From Phyllobacteriaceae bacterium (GTDB lineage Bacteria > Pseudomonadota > Alphaproteobacteria > Rhizobiales > Rhizobiaceae), in contig JAMLIH010000005.1 of NCBI GenBank assembly GCA_023954255.1, positions 1-64,000 of the forward strand: a DNA stretch of 64,000 nucleotides. The letters run 5' to 3'. The stretch's first letter is position 1; each line of letters starts with the position of its first letter. The notes below the pieces were generated by a model. The model was not told the DNA's origin, searched no databases, and saw only the letters and a program-made list of their open reading frames with translations. This document shows, piece after piece, positions 1-8,627 of this stretch. A program made the position numbers and the translations under genes.

Positions 1-236
1 GTGGGACCGGCGTGAGCATCTACCGCCAAGCGGCTTTGCCGGTCAACCACAAAGAGGGCCGGCTTCCGGCAGCAGGCGACGGGTGGTCCGTCAGGCCGTA
101 TGCATGATCCGATTTTCGTCTTGATGCGGCTTTCGCATTGCCATACAGGGGGCGCGGCAATGCCGTCGGGGAAGGCCGAATCGGGCCTGGTCGATGACCT
201 GGGGCCGGGGCACTGCGGACGACGAGGAGCAATCCC

Positions 237-839
237 TTGCTGACGATGATCAACCGCTGGATCCGGGCGCTCTACGACTGGGTGCTTTCGCTTGCTGCCC
301 ACCGGCGGGCAAGCTGGGGCCTGTTCGGCGTCTCGTTTGCCGAAAGCTCGTTCTTTCCCATTCCGCCGGATGTCATGCTCATTCCCATGGTGCTGGCAAA
401 GCGCCATCGCTGGATGTTCTATGCCGGGCTGTGCACCATCGCCTCGATCATGGGGGCGTTCGTCGGCTACTGGATCGGGGCGCAGCTTTTCGAAAGCGTC
501 GGCAAGCCGATTCTCGCCTTCTACGGCAAGGAGGATTCCTTCGAGGCCGTTCGCGCCTGGTACAACACCTGGGGTGGCTGGGGTGTATTGTTTGCTGCGG
601 TTACGCCGTTCCCCTACAAGGTGCTGACGATCTTTTCCGGTGCCACAGGCCTTGATCTCGTCACCTTTACGGTGGTCAGTGTGGTTGGCCGGGGGCTGCG
701 CTTCTTCCTGGTTTCCTGGCTGCTCTACAAGATCGGCGAACCGATCCGCGAATTCATCGAGCGGCGCCTCGGGCTGATGTTCACCATCGCTCTCGCGTTG
801 CTTGTCGGCGGGTTCGTCGCCGTGCGCTACGTCTTTTGA
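237..839 (+). CDS. YqaA/DedA-family (VTT/SNARE-associated) inner-membrane protein
   Basis: The protein has about 200 residues and several hydrophobic segments. It carries the family pattern FAESSFFPIPPDVMLIPM near residues 35-52 and a GWGVLFAAVTPFPYKVLT re-entrant segment near 110-130, both typical of the YqaA branch of the DedA superfamily. DedA-type proteins are linked to lipid translocation and envelope homeostasis; the substrate here is not deducible. The start is a TTG placed 7 nt after GAGGAG (224-229). An ATG at 246 is possible but sits too far from that ribosome site. The next gene follows after 10 nt, so the two are probably co-transcribed. Confidence 0.85.
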   Translation: MLTMINRWIRALYDWVLSLAAHRRASWGLFGVSFAESSFFPIPPDVMLIPMVLAKRHRWMFYAGLCTIASIMGAFVGYWIGAQLFESVGKPILAFYGKEDSFEAVRAWYNTWGGWGVLFAAVTPFPYKVLTIFSGATGLDLVTFTVVSVVGRGLRFFLVSWLLYKIGEPIREFIERRLGLMFTIALALLVGGFVAVRYVF

Positions 840-849
840 ACGGAGTTGG

Positions 850-1377
850 ATGACCTTGATGCTGACGGGGGAAACGGGGCGAAATCAGCAGATTGCGGCA
901 GTGCTCGCCTTCCTGGGCATGATCGCCGTTATCGCGACCGTGCTCGGCTTCGAGCATATCGGCGGCTACACGCCGTGCAAGCTGTGTCTCGGCCAGCGTG
1001 AACCCTATTACATGGCGATACCCGTGGCGGCGCTGGCGCTGATCTCGACCTTCTTCAAATGGCCTGCCTGCGTGACGCGGGGCCTGCTGGCGATCGGCGG
1101 GCTGCTGATGGTCTACGCCATGATTCTCGGCGTCCAGCACGCCGGCATCGAGTGGGGCTGGTGGGAAGGATCGGGCGATTGCGGCGGCGGGGGAACCGTC
1201 AACGATGCGGGCAGCCTGCTCGACAGTCTCGGCACGGTGAAGCCGCCTTCCTGCGACGAGGCAGCGGGCCGCTTCCTCGGCCTGTCCTTTGCCGGCTGGA
1301 ACGTGGTCGTATCGCTGATCCTGGCGATAATAGCCTTCAGGGGTGCGTTTGGGCGCGCATCGCGCATCGCCGCTTAG
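850..1377 (+). CDS. Disulfide bond formation protein B (DsbB-like)
   Basis: This is an inner-membrane quinone reductase-like protein that would reoxidise a periplasmic thiol oxidase (DsbA). It has four predicted membrane helices and a CxxC pair, Cys43-Lys-Leu-Cys46, in the first periplasmic loop (TPCKLCLGQREPYY). A second pair, Cys111 and Cys135, lies in a Gly-rich second loop. This four-cysteine layout is that of DsbB. The frame stays open upstream to 802, but the ATG at 850 has CGGAG four nt before it and avoids overlapping the upstream gene. It converges with the HNH nuclease gene 7 nt downstream. Confidence 0.88.
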   Translation: MTLMLTGETGRNQQIAAVLAFLGMIAVIATVLGFEHIGGYTPCKLCLGQREPYYMAIPVAALALISTFFKWPACVTRGLLAIGGLLMVYAMILGVQHAGIEWGWWEGSGDCGGGGTVNDAGSLLDSLGTVKPPSCDEAAGRFLGLSFAGWNVVVSLILAIIAFRGAFGRASRIAA

Positions 1378-1383
1378 AGCCGG

Positions 1384-1941
1384 TTACGGCTCCAGTTCTG
1401 AATCCCAGTAGAGAAAGTCCATCCAGCTTTCATGCAGATAGTTGGGCGGGAATCTGCGGCCATTGCGGTGCAGGTCCTCGACCGTCGGCATGTAGGGCTT
1501 TTGAACCGGCCACATGCCGGCCTTTGCCGGCATCTTGTTGCCCTTGCGCAGGTTGCAGGGAGAGCAGGCGGCGCAGACATTCTCCCATTCGGTGCGCCCG
1601 CCCTTCGAGCGCGGAATGACGTGGTCGAAGGTCAGTTCCGACGGTGAGCCGCAATACTGGCACTGGAACTTGTCGCGCAGGAAGACGTTGAAGCGGGTGA
1701 ACGCCGGGTAACGGTTCGGCCTAATATAGGATTTGAGGCAGACGACGCTCGGCAGCCGCATCTCGAAAGAGGGGCTGTGGACCGCCGCGTCGTATTCGGC
1801 GACGATGTTGACCCGGTCGAGAAACACGGCCTTGATCGCATCCTGCCAAGACCACAACGACAGGGGGTAATAACTGAGCGGGCGGTAATCCGCATTCAGT
1901 ACCAGCGCCGGATGTGCATCCGGCGAAACCGCAACCGTCAA
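1384..1941 (-). CDS. HNH endonuclease family protein
   Basis: The protein has about 185 residues. Its C-terminal half holds a classic HNH/zinc module: CQYCG, then LTFDHVIPRSKGG, then CAACSPCNLRKGN. The paired cysteines bind structural zinc, while the His of FDHV and the Asn of PCNLRKGN are expected catalytic or metal residues. The N-terminal part (LVLNADYRPLSYYPLSLWSW) is conserved in a chromosomal alphaproteobacterial subfamily of unknown biological role. I chose the TTG at 1941 because AAGGAGAGG lies just upstream of it. An in-frame TTG at 1956 would add five residues and overlap that ribosome site. Confidence 0.85.
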   Translation of the reverse strand: MTVAVSPDAHPALVLNADYRPLSYYPLSLWSWQDAIKAVFLDRVNIVAEYDAAVHSPSFEMRLPSVVCLKSYIRPNRYPAFTRFNVFLRDKFQCQYCGSPSELTFDHVIPRSKGGRTEWENVCAACSPCNLRKGNKMPAKAGMWPVQKPYMPTVEDLHRNGRRFPPNYLHESWMDFLYWDSELEP

Positions 1942-2064
1942 GGACCTCTCCTTCAAGCGATTCGTTTCGTCGGTGACCTTATGAATATCCTATAAAACAG
2001 GATTGTGAAGGTCTTTGCGACACTTGTCCCGCCATCTGGTTGCGGAAAATCCCGGTTTGACGGC

Positions 2065-2658
2065 TCAGCGAAACAGCACCGGAAGGATGGAGGCGATCAG
2101 CAGAACGGCCATGGTCCAGTTGAAAACCTGCAGCCGGCGGCGGCTTGTCAGGAAGCGGCGCATCTCCTGGCCGAGCCAGGCCCACACCGTGATCGCCGGA
2201 AAATTTACCAGGAGAAACCCGAGTGCAACGAGCAGCGCCCCCCAGAGGGAAGCTTCAGGCGCATAGGCCGTTTGCGCCGTGACGGCCATGATCCAGCCTT
2301 TCGGGTTGACCCATTGAAAGGCAGCGGCCTGAAGAAAAGTGAAAGGGCTGCCGCTGCTGTCGCCTTCCTGCGGCGGCGCGGCATTGGCGATCTTCCAGGC
2401 TAGCCAGAGCATGTAGATCCCGGCGACGATGCCGAGCGCCAGCTGCAGTTTGGGGAAGGCGACGAACAATCCGGCAAGACCAAGGCCGACAATGAAGACC
2501 ATGAAGGAGTGGCCGAGCGAAATACCCAACATGTGCGGCAGGGTACGGCGGACGCCGAAATTGGCGCCGGATGCGAGCAGCATCAGGTTGTTCGGCCCCG
2601 GTGTGATCGAGGCTACGAAGGCGAAGGTGATGAGGGCGGTGAACAAGGCGGCTGTCAT
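2065..2658 (-). CDS. LysE/RhtB-family amino-acid exporter
   Basis: This inner-membrane exporter has 197 residues and six predicted helices. It starts with MTAALFTALITFAFVASITP, where SITPGPNN is the LysE/RhtB hallmark. Proteins of this family export amino acids or analogues by proton antiport; the substrate cannot be read here. The frame is open upstream to 2880, but the ATG at 2658 begins the conserved first helix and leaves a 73-nt divergent promoter gap to the Lrp-type regulator at 2732. That pairing is a standard regulator/exporter arrangement. Confidence 0.88.
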   Translation of the reverse strand: MTAALFTALITFAFVASITPGPNNLMLLASGANFGVRRTLPHMLGISLGHSFMVFIVGLGLAGLFVAFPKLQLALGIVAGIYMLWLAWKIANAAPPQEGDSSGSPFTFLQAAAFQWVNPKGWIMAVTAQTAYAPEASLWGALLVALGFLLVNFPAITVWAWLGQEMRRFLTSRRRLQVFNWTMAVLLIASILPVLFR

Positions 2659-2731
2659 GGCGCGAACAATACGGGGCTTTGTCCGGCATGATGTTGCAAA
2701 CTTGCGGAAGAATGCGCTATTTTTGCAATGA

Positions 2732-3184
2732 ATGACGAAGATAGATGAAATTGACAGAAAGATATTGCGCGAATTGCAGCGCAATGGCCGGCTTTCCAAC
2801 CTCGAACTTGCCGAGCGCGTCGGCCTGTCCGCTTCGGCGACATCCCGGCGGGTTACCGAACTGGAGCGTAGCGGAATCATTTCCGGCTACCGTGCAGTGC
2901 TCGATCCGGCAAAGCTCGGCCAGGGTTTCACCGCCTATGTGACGGTGGGCCTCTCGCTGCATACGAAAGCCGCGCAGGAAGCCTTCGAACAGGCGATGGC
3001 GCGGGCGCCGCAGGTGCGGGAATGCCACAATGTGACGGGCGTCTTCGAATACATCCTGCGGGTCGAGACGGCCGATCTCACCACCTACAAGCATTTTCAC
3101 ACCAACGTGTTGGGAACCCTGCCGCAGGTCAGTTCGATCACCAGCTATATCGTGATGGAAAGTCCGAAAGACGAACGGGGCTGA
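2732..3184 (+). CDS. Lrp/AsnC-family transcriptional regulator
   Basis: This is a 150-residue feast/famine regulator. The N-terminal winged helix-turn-helix (KIDEIDRKILRELQRNGR ... LAERVGLSASATSRRVTEL) covers residues 3-45. It is followed by a RAM/AsnC effector-binding domain (YVTVGLSLHTKA ... ECHNVTGVFEYILRV). Family members bind amino acids and often control a divergent exporter. Here the divergent neighbour is the LysE-type transporter at 2065-2658, so amino-acid-dependent induction of that exporter is the likely role (inference). No clear palindrome was picked out by eye in the 73-nt gap. Confidence 0.9.
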   Translation: MTKIDEIDRKILRELQRNGRLSNLELAERVGLSASATSRRVTELERSGIISGYRAVLDPAKLGQGFTAYVTVGLSLHTKAAQEAFEQAMARAPQVRECHNVTGVFEYILRVETADLTTYKHFHTNVLGTLPQVSSITSYIVMESPKDERG

Positions 3185-3197
3185 ACCGCTGTACCGG

Positions 3198-3839
3198 TCA
3201 GGCGACAGGCATGGCGTCGCGCTTCCTGACGGCATAATAGGCCCAGAGAATGCGGGCAGCGACGGAGCGCCAGGGAGCCCAGGCCTCAGCCTCCGCGCGG
3301 CAGGTCTTTTCGTCGGGGCGTTCCTCCATGCCGAAGCCGAGCCGCATCGCTTCCTGCAGGGCGAGGTCGCCGGCGGGAAAGATGTCCCGGTGGCCGGCGC
3401 AGAACATCAGATAGACTTCCGCCGTCCAGGGGCCGATGCCCTTGATGGCGACGAGGTCGCCGATGGCCTGTTCGGGCGGCAGGGAACACAGCCCTTCGAG
3501 ATCGAGACGGTCTTCCAGCACGGCATTGCTGATCTCGACCAGGGTGCGCTGCTTGGGTCGCGACAGACCCGCCGCCTTCCAGCCGTCCTCGCCGGCGGCC
3601 AGAAAGCCCTCAGGCAGCAGCGGATCGACAATACTCCTGAGCCGTCCGAAGATGGCATCGGCGCTCGCCTTGGATACCTGCTGAGAAACGATGATCGAGC
3701 AAAGCCCCTCGAAGCCCGGCTGCGACAGGCGCAACGGGATCGGCGGGCATTCCTCCAGCATGGCAGCAAGCCGGCCGCAGGAATTGCGCAGGTGTTTGAC
3801 CCCGGCTGAAATGTCCCGCTTGCTGGCAATGCGTTTCAT
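3198..3839 (-). CDS. DNA-3-methyladenine glycosylase II-like (AlkA/HhH-GPD)
   Basis: The protein has 213 residues. It matches the HhH-GPD superfamily of base-excision glycosylases: the helix-hairpin-helix is LVAIKGIGPWTAEVYLMF and the following PAGDLALQEAMRLG carries the expected catalytic Asp. Alkylated purines are the likely substrates. It is shorter than E. coli AlkA because it lacks most of the N-terminal TBP-like domain, which is common in alphaproteobacterial versions. It converges with the Lrp gene with 13 nt between stops. The ATG at 3839 lies 71 nt from the divergent gluQRS start. Confidence 0.87.
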   Translation of the reverse strand: MKRIASKRDISAGVKHLRNSCGRLAAMLEECPPIPLRLSQPGFEGLCSIIVSQQVSKASADAIFGRLRSIVDPLLPEGFLAAGEDGWKAAGLSRPKQRTLVEISNAVLEDRLDLEGLCSLPPEQAIGDLVAIKGIGPWTAEVYLMFCAGHRDIFPAGDLALQEAMRLGFGMEERPDEKTCRAEAEAWAPWRSVAARILWAYYAVRKRDAMPVA

Positions 3840-3910
3840 GGGTTTCCTGTGCGTTCCGCCTCACGACAATTCGCTTCAATGCGGCTGCCGAGTGTGAAAG
3901 AAGGTGCCTC

Positions 3911-4798
3911 ATGACGCAAGCCGTATTCCGATTTGCCCCTTCTCCCAATGGCAGGCTGCATCTGGGCCATGCCTATTCGGCGCTGCTCAACCAGCGGCTG
4001 GCCCGGTCGATTGGCGGGAAGCTGCTGCTGCGTATCGAGAACACCGACACCGTGCGCTGCACGCCGGTGCTGGAAGCCCGCATGCTGGACGATTTGCGCT
4101 GGCTCGGATTCGAGTGGGATGGCGAACCGCGCCGGCAGAGCGAGCACGACACCGATTACGCCGAAGCGGTCGGGCGGCTGGAAGCGATGGGGCTTGCTTA
4201 TCCGGCCTTTCTGAGCCGGGGTGAGGCAAGGCGGCTGGTGGAACAGGAGACCTCGCAAGGTCACTCATGGCCCTATGATCCCGACGGCGTGCCGCACTAT
4301 CCCGGCGGAGAGGAGAGATTGCTCAGCGAACAGGAGCGGGCCCGGCGGGTGGCAGCCGGCGATGCTTTCGCCATGCGGTTCGACATGGAAAGAGCGCTGT
4401 CGCTGCCCGGCCTTCAGACCGAACGGCTTTGCTGGCAGGAAGAGTGCAGCGGGCCGGATGGCGAAAAGGGTGAAATCACCGCCGATCCTGCTGCATGGGG
4501 CGATTTCATGCTGACGGGCCGGGACCGGGCGGCAGCCTATCATCTTGCCTGTGTGCTGGACGATGCCATCCAGGGCGTGACCCATGTGGTGCGCGGCCGG
4601 GACCTTTATCACGCCACGTCGGCGCACCGGTTGCTGCAGGAATTGCTCGGCCTGCCCGAGCCCCTCTACTGCCATCATGACCTGATTCTGGACAGTGACG
4701 GGCGCAAGCTTTCAAAAAGCCGTGGCGATACCAGTGTTGCCGAATTGCGGGCGGCAGGTGCAACGCCGGGTGATATCACCAGGATGGTGGGACTTTGA
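3911..4798 (+). CDS. gluQ: Glutamyl-Q tRNA(Asp) synthetase
   Basis: This is a truncated GluRS-like enzyme of 295 residues without an anticodon-binding domain. It activates glutamate and attaches it to queuosine-34 of tRNA(Asp). Visible motifs are FAPSPNGRLHLGHAYSALLN (HIGH equivalent), LLLRIENTDTVRC, and RKLSKSRGDTS (KMSKS equivalent). The length fits the family. In place of the zinc cysteine region of E. coli GluQRS this protein has AYPAFLSRGEA, with no cysteines there, so it is probably a zinc-free variant. The gene stands alone between divergent and convergent neighbours. Confidence 0.9.
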   Translation: MTQAVFRFAPSPNGRLHLGHAYSALLNQRLARSIGGKLLLRIENTDTVRCTPVLEARMLDDLRWLGFEWDGEPRRQSEHDTDYAEAVGRLEAMGLAYPAFLSRGEARRLVEQETSQGHSWPYDPDGVPHYPGGEERLLSEQERARRVAAGDAFAMRFDMERALSLPGLQTERLCWQEECSGPDGEKGEITADPAAWGDFMLTGRDRAAAYHLACVLDDAIQGVTHVVRGRDLYHATSAHRLLQELLGLPEPLYCHHDLILDSDGRKLSKSRGDTSVAELRAAGATPGDITRMVGL

Positions 4799-4804
4799 AC
4801 CCGT

Positions 4805-5095
4805 TCAGCGGAAGCGCAGAACGGCTTTTACCGACAACATGATGAACAGCATGGCGAAGGCCGAGCCGAAGGCCATGATCAGGGTCATCTGCGAATCCCA
4901 TGCAAAGCGGTTGCCCATGAGATTGTAGACCAGCAGGCCCACATAGGTGCCGGCAAGCATGAGCAGCCAGTTTCCGATTACGGAAAAGCCGGAATACCCA
5001 ACGATGCGGTCGGCGACCCAGCCGCCGACAAAGCAACAGCAGCAGATGAATGCGAAGGATGTCATCCACTGCTCAAGGGAAAGTTCCCAAAGCAT
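4805..5095 (-). CDS. Small membrane protein, unknown function
   Basis: This 96-residue protein has three hydrophobic segments and a striking Cys run, FICCCCFVGGWVAD, in the first helix. A Gly-rich second segment (VIGNWLLMLAGTYVGLLVYN) slightly recalls small transglycosylase-associated membrane proteins, but I do not recognise the family with certainty. The ATG at 5095 is preceded by CAGGAG. Its stop is 7 nt from the convergent gluQ stop. No catalytic motif is visible. Confidence 0.7.
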   Translation of the reverse strand: MLWELSLEQWMTSFAFICCCCFVGGWVADRIVGYSGFSVIGNWLLMLAGTYVGLLVYNLMGNRFAWDSQMTLIMAFGSAFAMLFIMLSVKAVLRFR

Positions 5096-5168
5096 GACAC
5101 ACTCCTGTTTTGCGGTGCAGAGTGTAAATCGGAGTTGTTGCTGTCAGGTAAATGACTTTTTTAAAGCT

Positions 5169-6011
5169 TTAGGCAGACGGCTTCCTTAACCGCGCATGAG
5201 CTGCGTTTATCTCGCCACCAAAGATGAAGATCAGGCCGAGCATGTAGAGAAAGAACAGGCCGATCATGGCACCGGCCAATCCGGCATAGGTGGAAACGTA
5301 GTCGGCGAACTGCTCGAGATACATGCCGAAGGCGAGCGATCCGCCGATCCAGCACAGGAGTGTGAAGAAAACGCCCGGCAGCACCGACAGGATGGTGCGG
5401 TGGCCTGCCGGCAGAAACAGGTGGCTTGCCAGCAGGGCGCCAAACAGCACTGCGAGCGCGATGACGATGCGCCAGAGCCAGACCGTCTTGCCCCAGGGGA
5501 TCAGTTCGGGAATGTAGCGAGACATGATTTCCCAGCCGAGCGGCAGGAGGATGAACAGCAACGTGATGACGATCAGCACCAGGATGGAGAGAAAGACGAA
5601 AACAATGCCCTGAAGGCGCAGATACCAGTAGGGCCGTTCGTCCTTCTCGCGATAGGAGCGGTTGAGAGCGACACGCAGCGCCTCGACCCCGTTGGAGGAG
5701 AAGTACAGCGTGAGCAGGCCGCCGATGGTCAGAACGTCCTTGCGCGGTATCGTCAGGATGGATTTGATCTCACCGGCAATCGCTTCGCTGGCTGCCTGCG
5801 GCCAGTAGTCGAAGATCAGGTGGATGACGTTCTCGGTGAACCCGCCGAGTTCGAAGAACGCGGCGACCGATGTGGCAAAGATCAGGAAGGGAAACAGCGC
5901 GAACAAGCTCGACAGCGCCACGTGGCTTGCAATCGCCCAGCCATCGTCACGATTGAACTTTTCGTAGGCGTCCCATAGGACGTGCCACCAGTGAACCAGT
6001 TCATTGCGCAT
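5169..6011 (-). CDS. YihY/BrkB-family inner-membrane protein
   Basis: This 280-residue integral membrane protein has about six helices. It carries the YihY (once 'RNase BN') family signatures: DDGWAIASHVALSSLFALFPFL near the N-terminus, SSNGVEALRVALNRSYRE in the middle and AGLAGAMIGLFFLYMLGLIFIFGGEINA near the C-terminus. The old RNase BN name is a historical misassignment. The function is unproven, with transport or envelope roles proposed. The start at 6011 is 74 nt from the divergent SDR gene. Confidence 0.88.
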   Translation of the reverse strand: MRNELVHWWHVLWDAYEKFNRDDGWAIASHVALSSLFALFPFLIFATSVAAFFELGGFTENVIHLIFDYWPQAASEAIAGEIKSILTIPRKDVLTIGGLLTLYFSSNGVEALRVALNRSYREKDERPYWYLRLQGIVFVFLSILVLIVITLLFILLPLGWEIMSRYIPELIPWGKTVWLWRIVIALAVLFGALLASHLFLPAGHRTILSVLPGVFFTLLCWIGGSLAFGMYLEQFADYVSTYAGLAGAMIGLFFLYMLGLIFIFGGEINAAHARLRKPSA

Positions 6012-6085
6012 GGATCAGATATGACGGCAGAACATCGCCTGGACAATAGCCACTGTCTTCCGGCAGGCAATTATGATGGTGCGGC

Positions 6086-6910
6086 ATGGCGACCATCCTG
6101 ATCACCGGCTGCTCCTCCGGCATCGGAAAGCACTGCGCTCTGCGCCTGCATGAAGAGGGCTGGAACGTCGTCGCCACGGCGCGCAAACCCGACGATATTG
6201 CAATGCTTCAGGAAGCGGGTCTGACGGGCGTTTATCTCGACTACACCGATGGCACCTCGCTTGCCGGAGCTGTTGGGGCGGCGCTTGAGGTCGGGGGAGG
6301 CAGGATCGACGCCCTTTTCAACAATGGCGCTTACGGGCAGGCAGGTGCCGTTGAGGACATTTCCACCGATGTGTTGCGCCGTCAGTTCGAGGCCAATTTC
6401 TTCGGCTGGCACGAACTGACCAACCTGGTTCTGCCGCACATGCGGCAGGCGAGCACAGGCCGTATCGTTCACTGCTCGTCGATCCTCGGCATCGTTCCCT
6501 ATCGCTGGCGCGGCGCCTACAATGCATCGAAATTCGCGCTGGAAGGACTTGCCTCTACCATGCGACTGGAACTTCGCGGCAGCGGCATTCATGTCAGTCT
6601 GATCGAACCCGGCCCCATCACATCGAAATTCACCACCAACGGATTGCCGCACTTTGTCGACAATATCGACATCGAGAATTCGGTTCACAGCAGGGTCTAC
6701 CGCAAACAGTTGGAGCGCCTGCAATCGGCGGGCGGCGTCAACCGGTTCCGCCTGCCGCCGGAAGCCGTCTACGTGAAACTGCGCCATGCACTGACTTCAA
6801 GCCGCCCGAAGGCGCATTATCATGTTACAGTACCGACGAAATTCATGGGCGTGGCAAAACGGCTGCTTCCCCAATCCCTGATAGACCGGCTATTGCTCGG
6901 GTCCGGCTAG
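6086..6910 (+). CDS. SDR-family NAD(P)-dependent oxidoreductase
   Basis: This 274-residue classical short-chain dehydrogenase has the Rossmann cofactor loop ITGCSSGIGKHCA at residues 5-17, NNGAYGQ in the NNAG position, a catalytic Ser in HCSSILG, and YNASKFAL with the catalytic Tyr and Lys. The substrate is unknown. The C-terminal extension with FMGVAKRLLPQSLIDRLL resembles members often annotated as lipid- or retinol-type dehydrogenases. The gene is 40 nt upstream of the small twin-membrane gene and could be co-transcribed with it. Confidence 0.9.
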   Translation: MATILITGCSSGIGKHCALRLHEEGWNVVATARKPDDIAMLQEAGLTGVYLDYTDGTSLAGAVGAALEVGGGRIDALFNNGAYGQAGAVEDISTDVLRRQFEANFFGWHELTNLVLPHMRQASTGRIVHCSSILGIVPYRWRGAYNASKFALEGLASTMRLELRGSGIHVSLIEPGPITSKFTTNGLPHFVDNIDIENSVHSRVYRKQLERLQSAGGVNRFRLPPEAVYVKLRHALTSSRPKAHYHVTVPTKFMGVAKRLLPQSLIDRLLLGSG

Positions 6911-6950
6911 CCGAGCCGGTTTGTCAGGCCTGCCATAAGACAGAAAGATC

Positions 6951-7142
6951 ATGACCGCTTTTATTCCCTATGCCATTCTCGTTCTCGTCATCATCGTCGC
7001 CATCATTCTGGCGATGGGGCTCATCAACATGATGCGGGGCGGTTCGCCGAACCGCTCGCAGACCTTGATGCGCTGGCGGGTGATCGCCCAGTTCATTGCC
7101 GTGCTCGCAATGGTGGCGGCGCTTTATTTCTTCGGCCGCTAG
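6951..7142 (+). CDS. Small twin-transmembrane (HIG1-like) protein
   Basis: This 63-residue protein is made of two hydrophobic helices (about residues 5-24 and 44-61) joined by a short polar loop, GGSPNRSQTLMRWRVIAQ. The R-SQ-LMRWRV-Q pattern is what RefSeq calls twin transmembrane protein and resembles the HIG1 domain of respiratory supercomplex factors. A respiratory-chain role is inference only. It lies between the SDR gene and the adenosyltransferase gene, 21 nt before the latter, in what looks like one operon. Confidence 0.78.
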   Translation: MTAFIPYAILVLVIIVAIILAMGLINMMRGGSPNRSQTLMRWRVIAQFIAVLAMVAALYFFGR

Positions 7143-7163
7143 TGACCGGGAGGAGACTGTCGA

Positions 7164-7742
7164 ATGGTCGTGCTGAACAAGATCTATACGAAGACAGGCG
7201 ATGACGGCACGACTGCGCTCGGCAGCGGCGAGCGCCGCAAGAAGCATGATCTCAGGGTTGCCGCCTATGGCACGGTGGATGAAACCAATGCCTGTATCGG
7301 TCTGGCGAGGCTGCATCTGGCGGACAATGGCGAACTGGACGAGGTGCTGATGCGCATCCAGAACGACCTGTTCGATCTCGGTGCCGATCTTGCCACGCCG
7401 GAGACCGGCGAAAAGCTTGAATACGAGCCGCTGCGGATCACCGAAGGCCAGGTTGCTGCAATCGAAAAGCAGATCGACCGCTTCAACAAGGACCTGCAGT
7501 CATTGCGTTCCTTCATCCTGCCCGGAGGTTCGCCGGCCGCAGCCCATCTGCATCTGGCACGCACGGTTGCAAGGCGCGCCGAGCGGATGATCGTCGAATT
7601 GTCAGCGCAGCCACAGGAGCTGGTTAGCGGCGCGGCCATACGATACATGAACCGCCTGTCCGATTTTCTGTTTGTCGCCGCCCGGGTGATGAATGACGGC
7701 GGCAGGGCGGATGTGTTGTGGGTGCCGGGCGCAAACCGCTGA
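7164..7742 (+). CDS. Cob(I)alamin adenosyltransferase, PduO type
   Basis: This 192-residue cytosolic enzyme transfers the adenosyl group of ATP to cob(I)alamin or cob(I)yrinate to make coenzyme B12. The N-terminal KIYTKTGDDGTTALGSGER is the PduO P-loop-like ATP-binding signature. The C-terminal RTVARRAERMIVEL and RYMNRLSDFLFVAAR segments are also characteristic. A GGGAGGAG ribosome site precedes the ATG. No B12 riboswitch was seen in the short upstream gap. PduO-type enzymes commonly serve assimilation or recycling of corrinoids. Confidence 0.93.
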   Translation: MVVLNKIYTKTGDDGTTALGSGERRKKHDLRVAAYGTVDETNACIGLARLHLADNGELDEVLMRIQNDLFDLGADLATPETGEKLEYEPLRITEGQVAAIEKQIDRFNKDLQSLRSFILPGGSPAAAHLHLARTVARRAERMIVELSAQPQELVSGAAIRYMNRLSDFLFVAARVMNDGGRADVLWVPGANR

Positions 7743-7787
7743 TGGCCGCGAACGCGCCACTGATGCAAACCGGGAGGTAAGCCGGCC

Positions 7788-8627
7788 ATGTTCATTCCCC
7801 TGCACGATGCCAATGCACTCAAGCATATCCGGCTGCAATATGTGACGCTTGCGATCATCGCGGTGAATGTGGCGTTCTGGCTGATCACCGGCACACCGGC
7901 GGTCTCCAATACCGAGGTCAAGCAGGCGAGCTTCCTTGCCTATGGCTTCATTCCCTCGGTTGCCAACGGGTTTGAGGTTCTGCCGGTGGAGCTTGACCGC
8001 ATTCCACCGCTCGCAACCTACGTCACCTATGCCTTTTTCCACGGCGATTTCATGCATCTTGCCGGCAACATGCTGTTCATCTGGGTGTTCGGCGACAATG
8101 TGGAGGATGCGACGGGTCATTTCCGCTTCCTGATTTTCTATGTCCTCACTGCGGCGGCGGCGGCTTTCTCCCACTCGCTGGTCGATCCGCAGTCTTCCGT
8201 GCCGCTGATCGGCGCTTCCGGTGCGGCCTCCGGCATCATGGGTGCCTATCTGCTGCTGCATCCGAAAATCCGGGTCTGGGCGCTGGCGCTCGGCCGCATT
8301 CCGCTGCGCATTCCGGCGGCTGTCGTGCTTCTCGGCTGGATAGGGTTCCAGATATTCCAGTTTTTCAGCGACATGGGAGGGCAGGTTTCCTGGGCTGCCC
8401 ATATCGGCGGTTTTCTGGCCGGCATGGTGCTGATCCTGTTCATGCGCCGTCCCGGCGTGCTGCTGCTTGACCGTACCGACAATGTTGTGATTCCCGATCC
8501 CGCCGATATGCCGACAGATGCAAGCGCGGCCAGCGTTCAGGGCGATGAAACACCAAAACCTCCTTCGGTTCCCCCCGCCGACAAACGCAAAACGCCGCGC
8601 TGCGGGCGGGGTGGTGCAGAGGATTGA
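7788..8627 (+). CDS. Rhomboid-family intramembrane serine protease
   Basis: This 279-residue polytopic membrane protease has the catalytic Ser144 in IGASGAASGIMGAYL and the catalytic His205 in AAHIGGFLAGM. The conserved HxxxN of helix 2 is His90/Asn94 in MHLAGNMLFIWVFG. All elements of an active rhomboid are present. The C-terminal 55 residues are polar, proline-rich and probably cytosolic or disordered. GGGAGGT precedes the ATG. The stop codon overlaps the first base of the palindrome at 8627-8644. Confidence 0.92.
   Translation: MFIPLHDANALKHIRLQYVTLAIIAVNVAFWLITGTPAVSNTEVKQASFLAYGFIPSVANGFEVLPVELDRIPPLATYVTYAFFHGDFMHLAGNMLFIWVFGDNVEDATGHFRFLIFYVLTAAAAAFSHSLVDPQSSVPLIGASGAASGIMGAYLLLHPKIRVWALALGRIPLRIPAAVVLLGWIGFQIFQFFSDMGGQVSWAAHIGGFLAGMVLILFMRRPGVLLLDRTDNVVIPDPADMPTDASAASVQGDETPKPPSVPPADKRKTPRCGRGGAED

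Noticed and set aside
1..236. Gene at the left edge of the window
   Set aside because: The first bases could be the end of an upstream gene (GTG GGA CCG GCG TGA), but only four codons are visible and the rest shows no coding character; the opposing frame at 20-253 is a shadow.
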